From Actinomycetota bacterium (GTDB lineage Bacteria; Actinomycetota; Acidimicrobiia; Acidimicrobiales; Iamiaceae): a stretch of DNA of 64,000 bases. Shown here piece after piece: positions 34,634 through 42,780 of the stretch; position 1 is the first letter of the stretch; each line of letters begins with the position of its first letter. Location: the NCBI GenBank assembly GCA_019639075.1, contig JAHBSO010000004.1, positions 124,001 through 188,000 of the forward strand, written 5' to 3'. A program made the translations under genes and the position numbers. The notes below the pieces were generated by a model. The model was given only the letters and a program-made list of their open reading frames with translations, ran no database searches and was not told the origin of the DNA.

Positions 34634-36142
34634 GTGACCGACACCCCGTGGCAAGACGACGCCTGCTCGCTGGTCGACGCGTTCCGCGCCGGCGACCGCT
34701 CCCCCGTCGAGGAGGTCGAGGCCACGCTGGCCGCGATCGAGTCCTCCGACCTCAACTGCTTCTCGTTCGTCGACCCCGAACGGGCCCTCGCGGCAGCCCG
34801 GAAGGCCGACCTGAGCCTGCCCTTCGGTGGCGTGCCCACCGCCATCAAGGAGCTCGAGTCCTACGAGGGCTGGCCGTACACCGGCGCGTCGCTCGTCTAC
34901 AAGGACCGCATCGCGGATCACACCGGCCACTCGGTCGTGCGCCTCGTCGAGGGCGGCGGCGCCGTGCCCGTCGGGCTCACCTGCGCCAGCGAGTTCGGCG
35001 GCCTCAACATCAGCGTCACCCGCCTCAACGGCGTCACCCACAACCCCTGGAAGCACGGTCGCACCGCGGGCGGCTCGTCCGGCGGCTCCGCCTCCGCGGT
35101 CGCCGGTGGCCTCGTCAGCCTGGCCACCGCCGGCGACGGCGGCGGGTCGATCCGCATCCCCGCCGCCTACTGCGGGCTCCTCGGCATGAAGGGCACCTTC
35201 GGCCGCATCACCCGCGCCCCCGGCGCCAACACCCGACCCAACACCGTCGTGCTCGGCAACACCTCGCGCTCGGTGCGCGACGCCGCCCGCTACTACGACG
35301 TGTGCGCCGGCCTCGACCCGTGGGACCCCACCACGCTCCCCTCATCCGGCGGCTGGGAGGCCGGCCTCGGTACCCACGACCTCGCCGGCAAGAAGGTGGC
35401 CGTCGTCCCGAACCTCGGCGGCGTGACCCTCGAACCCGGCGTCGAGGAGCGCATCCGCACCGAGGCCGCCGAACTGATCGCCGCCACCGGCATGGTCCAG
35501 GTCGACCTCACCATCGAGCCCCCGAACCTCGCCGCCCAGTGGATGATGGGCAACCTCGCGACGTTGCTCGCCGAGCTCGGCGACCGCTGGCCGAGCTGTG
35601 CCAAGGACCTCACCGACGAGGTCGCGCTCGGCATGTTCCTGTCGCAGTCGCTCTACAACCTGAAGACCGCAGCGGTCGCCGAGAACCTCCGCGTCGCCGC
35701 CAACGAGGAGATGGGCCGGGCCTTCGAGCAGGTCGACTTCGTGATCGCCGCGACCAACCCCGGTCCGGCCTTCGACGCCGAGGCCGCCACCAGCAACACC
35801 GAGAAGGACCTCACCGACGTCGTGCGTTCGAGCACCGCGGGCAAGCTCGGCCTCCGGGGCGCGCTCGGCGGGGTGCGCTTCGCCGCCGCGGCGGCCCCCG
35901 GCCTTCCCAACTGGCTGCTCGACACCGCGTCGCGCCGACTGCCCGACATGGTCAACATGGGCGCGCTGACGATCCTCGCCAACATCTACGGGAACCCGGC
36001 GGTGTCGATCCCGGCCGGCACCGTGGACGGCCTGCCGATCGGCATGCAGGTCCTCGGCCGCCACCACGAGGACGCGCTGCTCTTCGACGTGGCGCTCGCC
36101 GTCGAGCGCAACCACCCGTGGCCGATGGTCGCCCCCGCGTAG
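34634..36142 (+). CDS. Amidase signature family protein
   Basis: 502 aa from GTG 34634; GACAAT lies six bases upstream, compatible with a leaderless start. The catalytic triad is visible: Lys in GVPTAIKELE, the Gly/Ser-rich GGSSGGSASAVAGGLVSLATAGDGGGSIRIPAA with cis-Ser and nucleophile Ser. The region 150-500 keeps the family length and the C-terminal NIYGNPAVSIPAGTVDGLPIGMQVLGRHHEDALL. It hydrolyses an amide bond; whether the substrate is a small aliphatic amide, a peptide or a lactam cannot be told. GatA is excluded by the lack of gatB/gatC. Confidence 0.88.
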   Translation: MTDTPWQDDACSLVDAFRAGDRSPVEEVEATLAAIESSDLNCFSFVDPERALAAARKADLSLPFGGVPTAIKELESYEGWPYTGASLVYKDRIADHTGHSVVRLVEGGGAVPVGLTCASEFGGLNISVTRLNGVTHNPWKHGRTAGGSSGGSASAVAGGLVSLATAGDGGGSIRIPAAYCGLLGMKGTFGRITRAPGANTRPNTVVLGNTSRSVRDAARYYDVCAGLDPWDPTTLPSSGGWEAGLGTHDLAGKKVAVVPNLGGVTLEPGVEERIRTEAAELIAATGMVQVDLTIEPPNLAAQWMMGNLATLLAELGDRWPSCAKDLTDEVALGMFLSQSLYNLKTAAVAENLRVAANEEMGRAFEQVDFVIAATNPGPAFDAEAATSNTEKDLTDVVRSSTAGKLGLRGALGGVRFAAAAAPGLPNWLLDTASRRLPDMVNMGALTILANIYGNPAVSIPAGTVDGLPIGMQVLGRHHEDALLFDVALAVERNHPWPMVAPA

Positions 36143-36146
36143 CCCC

Positions 36147-36256
36147 GGGGTTTCGACTCCGCTCCGCAAGCTCCGCTCCGCTCAACCAACAGTGGCTGAG
36201 CGACCAGGTTTCGACTCCGCTCAACCAACACATCAGCTCCTTGAGCGGAGCGCTGA
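36147..36256. repeat. Dispersed palindromic repeat, copy 4
   Basis: GTTTCGACTCCGCTCCGC, GCTCCGCTCAACCAACAG, a second GGTTTCGACTCCGCTCAACCAAC and CTCCTTGAGCGGAGCGCTG between convergent genes. Its right edge supplies the last codons and stop of the P1 peptidase. Confidence 0.75.
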
Positions 36257-37306
36257 GGGGAACGCGTCGCGGTAGGACGGTCGGCCGGCGGCGGCCTCGG
36301 CGGCGAGGGTGGCCCGCACCACCGCGCGGGCGACGACGTCGGCCGCCATCGCGCCGAGACCGGACAGTTCGACGAGCCGGTCCCCCGCCGGCCGGGGCGG
36401 TCCGTGCTCGACGCCGGCGGGCAGGCCACGTCCACCCGTGGCCAGCGCGAACACCACGTCGCCGTCGACGTAGCCGTGGATCGGGTCGACGGCCCGGGCC
36501 AGCCCGTCGTGGCCCGCGACGGCCAGCCGGTGGCACTCGGCCTTCGTCAGCAGCGCGTCGGTGGCGACCACCACGAGCGAGGTGTTGAACGGCGCGCGAC
36601 GGGCCTCGTCCCGGGCGGCCCGGTGCGCGGCGACCTCGGAACGCAACGGCGTTCGCAGCCGCGGCGCGTCGCCCGGCAGCAGCCGGTCGACGGCCCACAA
36701 CCGGCCGGTGGCGGGGTCGACCGGCGAGCCGGCCGGGTTCAGCGCGACCAGCGCGGCGACCGTGCACCCGTGCCCGTCGGCGACCGCACTCGCCGCGCCC
36801 AGCCCGCCCTTGAGCACCCCCGCGGTGGCGCCCGCGCCGGCACCCACGTTGCCGAGCGCGAACGTCCGCGGCCGGGCGGCCTCGGCGGCCCGGCGACCGA
36901 ACGACGCGTCGGGCCGGAGGTCGAACCGGCCGCCGACCCCGAGGTCGAAGAGCGCAGCCGCTGGGACGATGGGCACGACCCGACCGGGTTCGGCCCCGAC
37001 CCGGAACCCACGTTCGGCCTCGGCCAACACCGCCATGACGCCGGACGCGGCGTCGAGCCCGTAGGCGCTGCCGCCGCTGAGGCAAATCGCGTCGACGTCC
37101 TGCACCAGCGTGTCCGGTGCGAGCGCGTCGGTCTCCCGGGTGGCCGGGCCGCCGCCCCGCACGTCGACGCTGCCGACCGTTCCGAGCGGTGTGCGCACCA
37201 CCGTGGTGCCGGTGAGCCAGCCGCGGCCCCGGCGGTGGTGGTGCCCGACGGCGATCCCGGCCACGTCGGTGAGGTCGTTCCGGGGTCCCGGCCGCACGCC
37301 TTCCAT
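36233..37306 (-). CDS. P1 family peptidase (DmpA/NylC-like)
   Basis: 357 aa from ATG 37306 (MEGVRPGPRNDLTDVAGIAVGHHH). The NDLTDV.G..VGH start, LSGGSAYGLDAASGVMA and the FNTSLVVVATDALLTKAE segment, where the chain self-cleaves before the nucleophilic Thr/Ser, define family P1 (L-aminopeptidase DmpA, nylon oligomer hydrolase NylC). The product is an N-terminal nucleophile hydrolase made as a precursor and cut into two chains. The last residues (ALRSRS) are encoded by the dispersed repeat, so the C-terminus was probably remodelled when the repeat arrived. Confidence 0.85.
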   Translation of the reverse strand: MEGVRPGPRNDLTDVAGIAVGHHHRRGRGWLTGTTVVRTPLGTVGSVDVRGGGPATRETDALAPDTLVQDVDAICLSGGSAYGLDAASGVMAVLAEAERGFRVGAEPGRVVPIVPAAALFDLGVGGRFDLRPDASFGRRAAEAARPRTFALGNVGAGAGATAGVLKGGLGAASAVADGHGCTVAALVALNPAGSPVDPATGRLWAVDRLLPGDAPRLRTPLRSEVAAHRAARDEARRAPFNTSLVVVATDALLTKAECHRLAVAGHDGLARAVDPIHGYVDGDVVFALATGGRGLPAGVEHGPPRPAGDRLVELSGLGAMAADVVARAVVRATLAAEAAAGRPSYRDAFPSALRSRS

Positions 37307-37407
37307 CGCCGCCGACCGTACCGCCGGGCGGCGATCCGCAGGCGCGAGGCGTCCTGACCTGCGAACCTGGAGCTTCCTGACCACCTCGTCCCATCGGGAG
37401 GACCGAC

Positions 37408-37674
37408 ATGTGGGCGCTGTTCACCTTCCTCTGCTTCGGGTTCATCGCCGGCCTCATCGGCCGGGCCCTCGTGCCCGGCAGCGGCGTCCAGGGCTGCTTC
37501 CCGACGGCGCTCGTCGGCATGATCGGCTCGTTCATCGGCGGCTTCCTCGGCTACGTCCTCTTCGGCAAGGACGTCACCGAGGGCAGGATCCAGATCTCGG
37601 GGATCTTCGGGTCGGTCATCGGCGCGGCGATCGCGCTGCTCGTCTACCGAGCGATGGCCAGGACCGACCGCTGA
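37408..37674 (+). CDS. GlsB/YeaQ/YmgE stress membrane protein
   Basis: 88 aa with GGGAGGA well placed before ATG. Three helices with the family pattern FIAGLIGRALVPGSGVQGCFPTALVGMIGSFIGGFLGYVLFG and GSVIGAAIALLVYR. Proteins of this transglycosylase-associated family are small membrane proteins linked to envelope or acid stress. The activity is unknown. Confidence 0.85.
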   Translation: MWALFTFLCFGFIAGLIGRALVPGSGVQGCFPTALVGMIGSFIGGFLGYVLFGKDVTEGRIQISGIFGSVIGAAIALLVYRAMARTDR

Positions 37675-37710
37675 GGGACCCCGGCCCGGCCACCGCTACC
37701 GTGGCCGACC

Positions 37711-38706
37711 GTGCGCCCGCTGCCCCCGCTCCGTCGCGCCGAGGTGCGGCTCGCGTCGGTCGTGGGCGCGGTCGCTCTGGTCACGGCGGGCTGCGGGCTC
37801 TTCGGCGGTGACGACGAACCGACCCCGGCGCCCGACACGACGACCACGACCATCCCCGTCCCGAGCACCGAGCTGCTCGACCCGGGGGCCGAACCCCGGC
37901 AGGCGCTGCGGTTCCGCTTCGAGGCCGCCGAGTCGACCGTCGACGTCGTCGTCGACCTCGACGTGGTCCAGGACCAGGGCGGCGACCCGGTGATCGTGGA
38001 CCTGCCACCGGTGCGCCAGCGGGTGCGGATCCGCACCGGCGCCCTCGTCGGCGGCGAGGCGGACGTCGAGATGGAGATCGAGTCCCTCGAGGTCGACCCC
38101 GCCGCCGCCCTGTCCGACAGCGATCGCGAGGAGATCGACGGGGAGCTCGCCGAGCTGGTCGGGCTGACCGGGCAGGGGAAGGTCGACGATCGGGGTCGGG
38201 TGCGCTCGTTCACCTACGACGCGCCGACCGGCGCCGACGGCGCGATCGACGGCCTGGTCACCGGGTTCTCCGACGAGTTGGCGGGCATGGTCGCCCCGGT
38301 GCCCGAGGAGCCGGTGGGGGTCGGCGCCCGGTGGCGCTCGACCACCTTCGCCGACGTCGGCGGCGCCGCCGTGCCGGTCACCACCGTCTACGAGCTCACC
38401 GCGATCGACGGCGACGACGTGACCTTCACCAGCACCTCCGAGGGCACCGCGTCGGATCGACCGCTCGACCCGGAGGTGTTCGGCGAAGGTCGGACCGCCC
38501 GTCTGGTCGAAGCGCGCACCACCGGGCGAGGCTCCGGCCGCTTCTCGCTCACCTCGCTCGACGCCACCCTCCAGGCCGCGACCGAGACCACCCAGACGAT
38601 GGAGGTCACCGGGGCGGACGGATCCACGACGACGGTCGACCAGCAGACCACCTCGAACGTCCTGATCGGCACGCTCGCCGAGCCCGACGACGACGCCGGC
38701 GGCTGA
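37711..38706 (+). CDS. Putative lipoprotein, DUF6263-like
   Basis: 331 aa, GTG start; a TACCGT box lies eight bases before it. Lipoprotein signal ASVVGAVALVTAGCGLFGG, then a Thr/Pro-rich spacer. The mature region is beta-rich and repetitive (LRFRFEAAESTVDVVVDLDV; ADVEMEIESLEVDPAAAL; VPVTTVYELTAIDGDDVTFTSTSEG), fitting the DUF6263-like exported proteins of actinobacteria. Many Asp/Glu and no catalytic motif. It stands before the RsbW-like/sigma factor pair but is probably separate. Confidence 0.6.
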   Translation: MRPLPPLRRAEVRLASVVGAVALVTAGCGLFGGDDEPTPAPDTTTTTIPVPSTELLDPGAEPRQALRFRFEAAESTVDVVVDLDVVQDQGGDPVIVDLPPVRQRVRIRTGALVGGEADVEMEIESLEVDPAAALSDSDREEIDGELAELVGLTGQGKVDDRGRVRSFTYDAPTGADGAIDGLVTGFSDELAGMVAPVPEEPVGVGARWRSTTFADVGGAAVPVTTVYELTAIDGDDVTFTSTSEGTASDRPLDPEVFGEGRTARLVEARTTGRGSGRFSLTSLDATLQAATETTQTMEVTGADGSTTTVDQQTTSNVLIGTLAEPDDDAGG

Positions 38707-38770
38707 CCGACCTCCGGCGATCGACGCCTACCATGGGCCGATCACGCCCGTCCCCCCAACCTCCGACCGC

Positions 38771-39124
38771 GTGGGCGAGGTCCGCCTCGGACTTCCGGCG
38801 CAGCCCGGCTTCGTCCAGGTGGCCCGGCTGACCGTCGCCGCCGTCGCCTCCCGCGTCGGCTTCTCCTACGACGAGATCGAGGACCTCCGCATCGCCGTGG
38901 GCGAGGTGTGCGGCCTGCTCGTCGCGCCGCACTCCGACGCCAGGATCACCGTCCGGGTCTCCACCACCGACGCACGGATCACCGTCGACGTCACCCGGGA
39001 GCCGGCCGGGCCGCGCGTCGAGGTCGGGGAGCTGAGCGAGCAGATCCTCGAGGCCGTCGCCGACGAGGTCGAGATCGATGCCACGGCGGGTCACGTCCTC
39101 GTCACCAAGCAGCGCCAGGGCTGA
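38771..39124 (+). CDS. RsbW-like anti-sigma factor / ATP-binding protein
   Basis: 117 aa. The GHKL ATPase N-box appears as VGFSYDEIEDLRIAVGEVCGLLV. The first strand region PAQPGFVQVARLTVAAVASRVGF matches RsbW-type kinases. The later part is short and the G boxes are weak, so kinase activity is uncertain. A TACCAT box at 38729-38734 suggests transcription begins near 38741, so the 5' part of the frame may be longer than the GTG at 38771 (an ATC at the putative start is possible). It ends two bases before the sigma factor start, so the pair is co-expressed and probably forms an anti-sigma/sigma switch. Confidence 0.75.
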   Translation: MGEVRLGLPAQPGFVQVARLTVAAVASRVGFSYDEIEDLRIAVGEVCGLLVAPHSDARITVRVSTTDARITVDVTREPAGPRVEVGELSEQILEAVADEVEIDATAGHVLVTKQRQG

Positions 39125-39126
39125 CG

Positions 39127-39894
39127 TTGGCGATCTCCGACGACGAACGAGCAGCGCTCCGGCGGCGTTTCGACGACTATCGGATCACCGGTGACGCCGC
39201 CATCCGCGACGAACTGATCGAGGCGCACCTGCGGCTGGCGGTCCACCTGGCCCGCCGGTTCGACAACCGCGGCGTGCCGTTCGACGACCTGGTCCAGGTG
39301 GCATCGGTCGGCCTGGTGAAGGCCGTCGAGCGGTTCGAGCCCGAGCGCGGCCTCGAGTTCTCGACCTTCGCCACCCCCACGATCATCGGCGAGCTGAAGC
39401 GGCACTTCCGCGACAAGGGCTGGTCGGTCCGGGTCCCGCGCCGGATCCAGGAGCTGCACGTCCGGCTCAACGGCCTGGTCACCGAGCTGACCCAGCGGCT
39501 CGGCCGGTCGCCGTCGATCCCCGAGCTGGCCGACGCGGCCCGGGCGTCGGAGGAGGAGGTCCTCGAAGCGCTGGAGGCCTCGCAGGCGTACCGGTCGACC
39601 TCGCTCGACCAGTCGACCGACGGCATCCAGGGCACGCTCGCCGACGTGCTCGGCACCGAGGACGTCGGGCCCGGCCACGTCGACAACCGGCTGGTCGTCG
39701 AGCGCCTCTTGGCCGCGCTGCCGCCGCGCGAGCAGCTCATGGTGCGCCTCCGCTTCTTCGACGAGCTGACCCAGTCCGAGATCGCCGAGCGACTCGGCAT
39801 CTCCCAGATGCACGTGTCGCGCCTGCTGGCCCGCTGCCTCGACCAGATGCGCAACCGCCTCCGCGTCGAGGGCATCGACCACGACCCCACCTGA
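39127..39894 (+). CDS. Sigma-B/F type RNA polymerase sigma factor
   Basis: 255 aa from TTG 39127, two bases after the RsbW-like stop. Region 2 reads RDELIEAHLRLAVHLARRFDNRGVPFDDLVQVASVGLVKAVERFEPERGLEFSTFATPTIIGELKRHFRDKGW. Region 3 follows (VRVPRRIQELHVRLNGLVTELTQRLGRSPSIPELA). Region 4 is LPPREQLMVRLRFFDELTQSEIAERLGISQMHVSRLLARCLDQM. This is a group 3 general-stress sigma of the SigB/SigF/SigG kind. The adjacent RsbW-like protein likely sequesters it until stress. No anti-anti-sigma gene is in the window. Confidence 0.92.
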   Translation: MAISDDERAALRRRFDDYRITGDAAIRDELIEAHLRLAVHLARRFDNRGVPFDDLVQVASVGLVKAVERFEPERGLEFSTFATPTIIGELKRHFRDKGWSVRVPRRIQELHVRLNGLVTELTQRLGRSPSIPELADAARASEEEVLEALEASQAYRSTSLDQSTDGIQGTLADVLGTEDVGPGHVDNRLVVERLLAALPPREQLMVRLRFFDELTQSEIAERLGISQMHVSRLLARCLDQMRNRLRVEGIDHDPT

Positions 39895-39904
39895 GCACGC
39901 CTGC

Positions 39905-39996
39905 GCACACCTGGGGTCGGATCCCGACCGTGACGCGCGGCGACGGGAGGTCCGCCGCCCCCGCACCGCACGGTCGGGATCCGACCCCAAGTGTGC
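39905..39996. terminator. Long inverted repeat (28-base arms) between sigma factor and dut
   Basis: The arms at 39905-39932 and 39969-39996 are complementary with one mismatch and contain GGGGTCGGATCCCGACCGTG, itself largely self-complementary. The 36-base centre has a smaller GGCG...CGCC stem. It ends a few bases before the dut -10 box, so it can insulate the two units. The arm sequence looks like a REP-type palindrome and is not a simple terminator. Confidence 0.6.
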
Positions 39997-40013
39997 ACGG
40001 GTAGGTTCGGGCG

Positions 40014-40472
40014 ATGCGCGTCCCGGTGCTGCGGCTCGACCCCGACCTCGCCCTGCCGTCCTATGCCCGGGCCGGCGATGCCGGCGCCGACCTGGTCGCC
40101 CGGGAGGGGGTCACGCTCGCGCCGGCCGGCGGGCGGGCGCTCGTGCCCACCGGCATCGCCCTCGCCCTGCCGCCGGGCACCGCCGGGTTCGTGCAGCCCC
40201 GGAGCGGGCTGGCCCTGCGCCACGGCGTCACCTGCCTCAACACGCCGGGCCTCATCGACAGCGGCTATCGCGACGAGCTCCGGGTGCTCCTGGTCAACCT
40301 CGACCCGACCGAGCCGTTCACCGTGGCCCGGGGCGACCGCATCGCCCAGCTCGTGATCCAGCAGGTCGAGCGGGCCGAGTTCGTGGTCGTCGACGGGCTC
40401 GACGACACCGAGCGCGGCCTGGGCGGCTTCGGTTCCACGGGCGTGACGTCGCCGGGCCCCGGTCCGGCCTGA
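40014..40472 (+). CDS. dut: dUTP diphosphatase
   Basis: 152 aa, predicted leaderless (TAGGTT at 40002-40007, six bases before ATG). All five dUTPase motifs are present: [33 protein letters not shown] and the C-terminal [10 protein letters not shown]. It splits dUTP to dUMP and pyrophosphate, keeping uracil out of DNA and feeding dTMP synthesis; it works as a homotrimer in the cytoplasm. Confidence 0.96.
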   Translation: MRVPVLRLDPDLALPSYARAGDAGADLVAREGVTLAPAGGRALVPTGIALALPPGTAGFVQPRSGLALRHGVTCLNTPGLIDSGYRDELRVLLVNLDPTEPFTVARGDRIAQLVIQQVERAEFVVVDGLDDTERGLGGFGSTGVTSPGPGPA

Positions 40473-40533
40473 CGCACCAGCGTCCGGGTACCGGCGGTCT
40501 TTCGACCTTCCGGACGGCACTAAGGTCCCGTCG

Positions 40534-41106
40534 ATGCTGGTGTGGATGGATCTCGAGATGACCGGGCTCGACCCCGACCGCCACGTCATCGTCGAGATCG
40601 CCACCATCGTCACCGACGACGAGCTCGTCGTCGTCGGCGAGGGGCCCGACCTCGTGATCCACCAGCCCGAGGCGGCCCTCGCGGAGATGGACCAGGTCGT
40701 CGTCGACATGCACACGTCGTCGGGTCTGCTCACCGCCATCCGGGAATCCACGGTCACCCTCGAGGAGGCCGGGGCGCAGACCCTGGCGTTCATCAAGGAG
40801 CACGTGCCCGAGGCCCGCACGGTGCCGCTGTGCGGCAACTCGATCGGCACCGACCGGCGCTTCCTCGCCCGGTACCTGCCCGAGATCGAGGACCACCTCC
40901 ACTACCGATCGGTCGACGTCTCGACCATCAAGGAGCTGGCCCGCCGCTGGTACCCGGGCTCGGTCAACGCGGTGCCCCGCAAGGCCGCGGCGCACCGGGC
41001 GCTCGACGACATCCAGGAGAGCATCGGCGAGCTCCAGTGGTACCGGACGCACCTGTTCCGGGCCCCCGACGCGAACCCGAGCACGCCGCCGACGACGACG
41101 GTCTGA
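40534..41106 (+). CDS. orn: Oligoribonuclease
   Basis: 190 aa, predicted leaderless (TAAGGT at 40521-40526, seven bases before ATG). DEDDh exonuclease motifs: WMDLEMTGLD (D, E), GNSIGTDRRFL (D), and HRALDDIQESI (H and D in Exo III). Length and order fit Orn, which degrades 2-5 nt RNAs and pGpG in the cytoplasm. It is usually essential. Confidence 0.95.
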   Translation: MLVWMDLEMTGLDPDRHVIVEIATIVTDDELVVVGEGPDLVIHQPEAALAEMDQVVVDMHTSSGLLTAIRESTVTLEEAGAQTLAFIKEHVPEARTVPLCGNSIGTDRRFLARYLPEIEDHLHYRSVDVSTIKELARRWYPGSVNAVPRKAAAHRALDDIQESIGELQWYRTHLFRAPDANPSTPPTTTV

Positions 41107-41165
41107 ACCGCTCGCACCGAGCGCTCGGCGGGACCGGCCACGTCCGACGTTCCGGGCGATCCGGG

Positions 41166-41203
41166 AAAAGGGATTGACGAACCGGTCCGGTTCGTGTTGC
41201 GAT
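41166..41203 (+). promoter_or_regulatory. WhiB7-type autoregulated promoter
   Basis: An A-rich tract (GAAAAG, 41165-41170) lies just upstream of TTGACG (41174-41179), and a weak TTGCGAT -10 lies 17-18 bases further on. WhiB7 activates promoters with AT-rich DNA immediately upstream of -35. The spacer is nearly palindromic (ACGAACCGG-T-CCGGTTCGT). Start expected near 41210. Confidence 0.55.
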
Positions 41204-41266
41204 GCACCGGCGCCCGAACGGGCGTACGACGAACCGGACCGACCCGACGCACGGAGAACGCCCCCG

Positions 41267-41467
41267 ATGGCAGGCATGACGCACCACTCCCAGGACCACA
41301 TGGTCGCTGGCAGCGTCGCGCCCCTCTCCGCGCGTTGGTCTGCTGACGACGGTGGTTCGCGGATTCGCCGGAACGCCCTGATCGGGGCCACCCCGGTGAC
41401 CGCCACCGCCTATGAGGTGAAGCCGTTCCACGGCAACGCCCGTCGGCCGTCGGACGGTTCGAGCTAG
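41267..41467 (+). CDS. Upstream ORF (leader peptide) of whiB7
   Basis: 66 aa from ATG 41267 after GGAGA at about 9 bases (an ATG at 41174 lies before the predicted transcript start). The sequence MAGMTHHSQDHMVAGSV... has no known domain. Its last codons (NARRPSDGSS, 41438-41467) contain the segment GGCCGTCGG (41445-41453) that can pair with the terminator's 3' arm. Ribosomes reaching the end of this ORF would mask that segment. It therefore fits the translated sensor of a ribosome-mediated attenuator of the kind known for whiB7. Confidence 0.5.
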   Translation: MAGMTHHSQDHMVAGSVAPLSARWSADDGGSRIRRNALIGATPVTATAYEVKPFHGNARRPSDGSS

Positions 41468-41502
41468 GTACCACACCCAGCACGAACCACACTCCGAGAA
41501 GC

Positions 41503-41535
41503 GGCCGCCGGGCAACCGGCGGCCTCGCTGCTTTT
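41503..41535 (+). terminator. Attenuator hairpin in whiB7 leader
   Basis: GGCCGCCGG (41503-41511), GCAA tetraloop, CCGGCGGCC (41516-41524): a perfect 9-bp stem, followed by TCGCTGCTTTTC with a short T run. Its 3' arm can instead pair with GGCCGTCGG at 41445-41453 (one G-U pair), giving an exclusive antiterminator. Confidence 0.7.
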
Positions 41536-41573
41536 CGGTCCAGGTTCCCCACACCGAGGAAAGGACCTCACCC

Positions 41574-41609
41574 GTGACCCACGAACGACCACTCCGACCA
41601 CCCGGCTGA
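41574..41609 (+). CDS. Second short ORF in whiB7 leader
   Basis: Eleven codons (VTHERPLRPPG) starting at GTG 41574 after GAGGAAAGGA, ending 30 bases before whiB7. It lies after the attenuator and could affect translation of whiB7 by re-initiation. Small size makes this tentative. Confidence 0.3.
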   Translation: MTHERPLRPPG

Positions 41610-41639
41610 CACGACGAACGAACGAGACAGGACACCGAC

Positions 41640-41987
41640 ATGTACGCAGTTGCCGAGATCGAGCTGACCGAAGCACACGACGACCGCTCCTGGTGGGCGG
41701 ACGCGTCGTGCAACACCGGGGGCGCCGGCCTGGCCGCGCTCTTCTTCTCCGAGGAGCTCCAGGACATCGCGGCTGCCAAGCGCATGTGCGCGGCCTGTCC
41801 CGTGATGGCCGAGTGCCTCGAGGGTGCGCTCGCCCGCCGTGAGCCCTTCGGGGTCTGGGGTGGCCAGCTCTTCCTCAACGGCCGGATCCTGGCGTCCAAG
41901 CGGCGCCGGGGACGGCCCCCGAAGGTCGCCCGTCCCGAGGACGAGCTTCCCGAGGTCGAGATCCCGGAGCACCTCCGGTCCGCCTGA
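41640..41987 (+). CDS. whiB7: WhiB7-type iron-sulfur transcription factor
   Basis: 115 aa. Four Fe-S cysteines: DASCNTGG, then MCAACPVMAECL with CxxC and a distant Cys. The turn GVWGGQLFLNG matches the WhiB family G(V/I)WGG motif. The C-terminal KRRRGRPPK is an AT-hook, the special feature of WhiB7 (mycobacterial WhiB7 has GVWGGEIF...RPRGRPRK). WhiB7 binds region 4 of the vegetative sigma factor and AT-rich DNA to switch on intrinsic antibiotic resistance genes. The long leader with short ORFs and a terminator/antiterminator pair supports this identity. Confidence 0.85.
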   Translation: MYAVAEIELTEAHDDRSWWADASCNTGGAGLAALFFSEELQDIAAAKRMCAACPVMAECLEGALARREPFGVWGGQLFLNGRILASKRRRGRPPKVARPEDELPEVEIPEHLRSA

Positions 41988-42159
41988 CGCAGCAGGGGTG
42001 ACAGCGGGCGACCGAACGCCGACGACTGAGCCCCGAACTGCCGACGGAACCTCCATCGGCGCGGCCGGCACCACCCACACCCGGTGCCGGCCGCGCCGTT
42101 GGCGCGTCAGGACCCCGATGGGGGCACCGGAACGGGCCGGCGATACCGTTCCTGGGGTC

Positions 42160-42780
42160 ATGGACGCCGTTCCGGAGCCCTCCCGATCCGCGCCGCGGCG
42201 CCCGATCGCGCTCGCGGTGAGCGGCCTCGCGGTCGTCGTCCTGCTGGTGCTCCTGGTCGCCACCTTCATGATCGACGGCGACGACGGCGACGCCTCGGCC
42301 TCCGGTACCACGGTCCCCGCCGCGGCGATCCCGGGCCGGTCGGGCACCCCCGACGTCGACGCGATGCTCTCGTCGACCCTCCTCACCCCCGACGGCGACG
42401 AGACGACCCTCGGCGACCTGCTCGGCGACCGGCCGATGCTCGTGAACCAGTGGTCGCGCACGTGCGCCCCCTGCGTCGAGGAGATGCCCTGGCTGGACGC
42501 CATCTCCAAGGCGAACCCGCAGATCGACGTCCTCGGCGTCAACGACCTGGACCTCCTGGAGGCGGCGCAGCGGATGGCCGACCAGACGGGCATCACCTAC
42601 CCGTGGGTGCGCGACCCGGCCGGCGACTTCGCCCACGCGGCCCGCACCGTCGGCCTGCCCGACACGATGCTGTTCTCCGCCGACGGCACGCTGCTGGCCT
42701 CGAAGGTCGGCGTGTTCGCGGACCAGGCCGCGATCCAGGCGTTCGTCGACGACAACCTCCCGAAGGGCGAGGCGTCGTGA
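42160..42780 (+). CDS. Membrane-anchored TlpA/ResA-like thioredoxin
   Basis: 206 aa from ATG 42160. A signal anchor (IALAVSGLAVVVLLVLLVATFM) is followed by a linker and a thioredoxin domain: LLGDRPMLVNQWSRTCAPCVEEMPWLDAI holds the active site CAPC. It has the cis-Pro region GLPDTMLFSADGTLL. Such proteins reduce disulfides outside the membrane, for example in cytochrome c maturation. The TGA stop overlaps the GTG of the ccdA-like gene, which would supply electrons. Confidence 0.85.
   Translation: MDAVPEPSRSAPRRPIALAVSGLAVVVLLVLLVATFMIDGDDGDASASGTTVPAAAIPGRSGTPDVDAMLSSTLLTPDGDETTLGDLLGDRPMLVNQWSRTCAPCVEEMPWLDAISKANPQIDVLGVNDLDLLEAAQRMADQTGITYPWVRDPAGDFAHAARTVGLPDTMLFSADGTLLASKVGVFADQAAIQAFVDDNLPKGEAS

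Noticed and set aside
37408..37811. Longer frame overlapping the stress protein and lipoprotein (37110-37811)
   Set aside because: It crosses two genes with their own starts; composition is that of a shadow frame.
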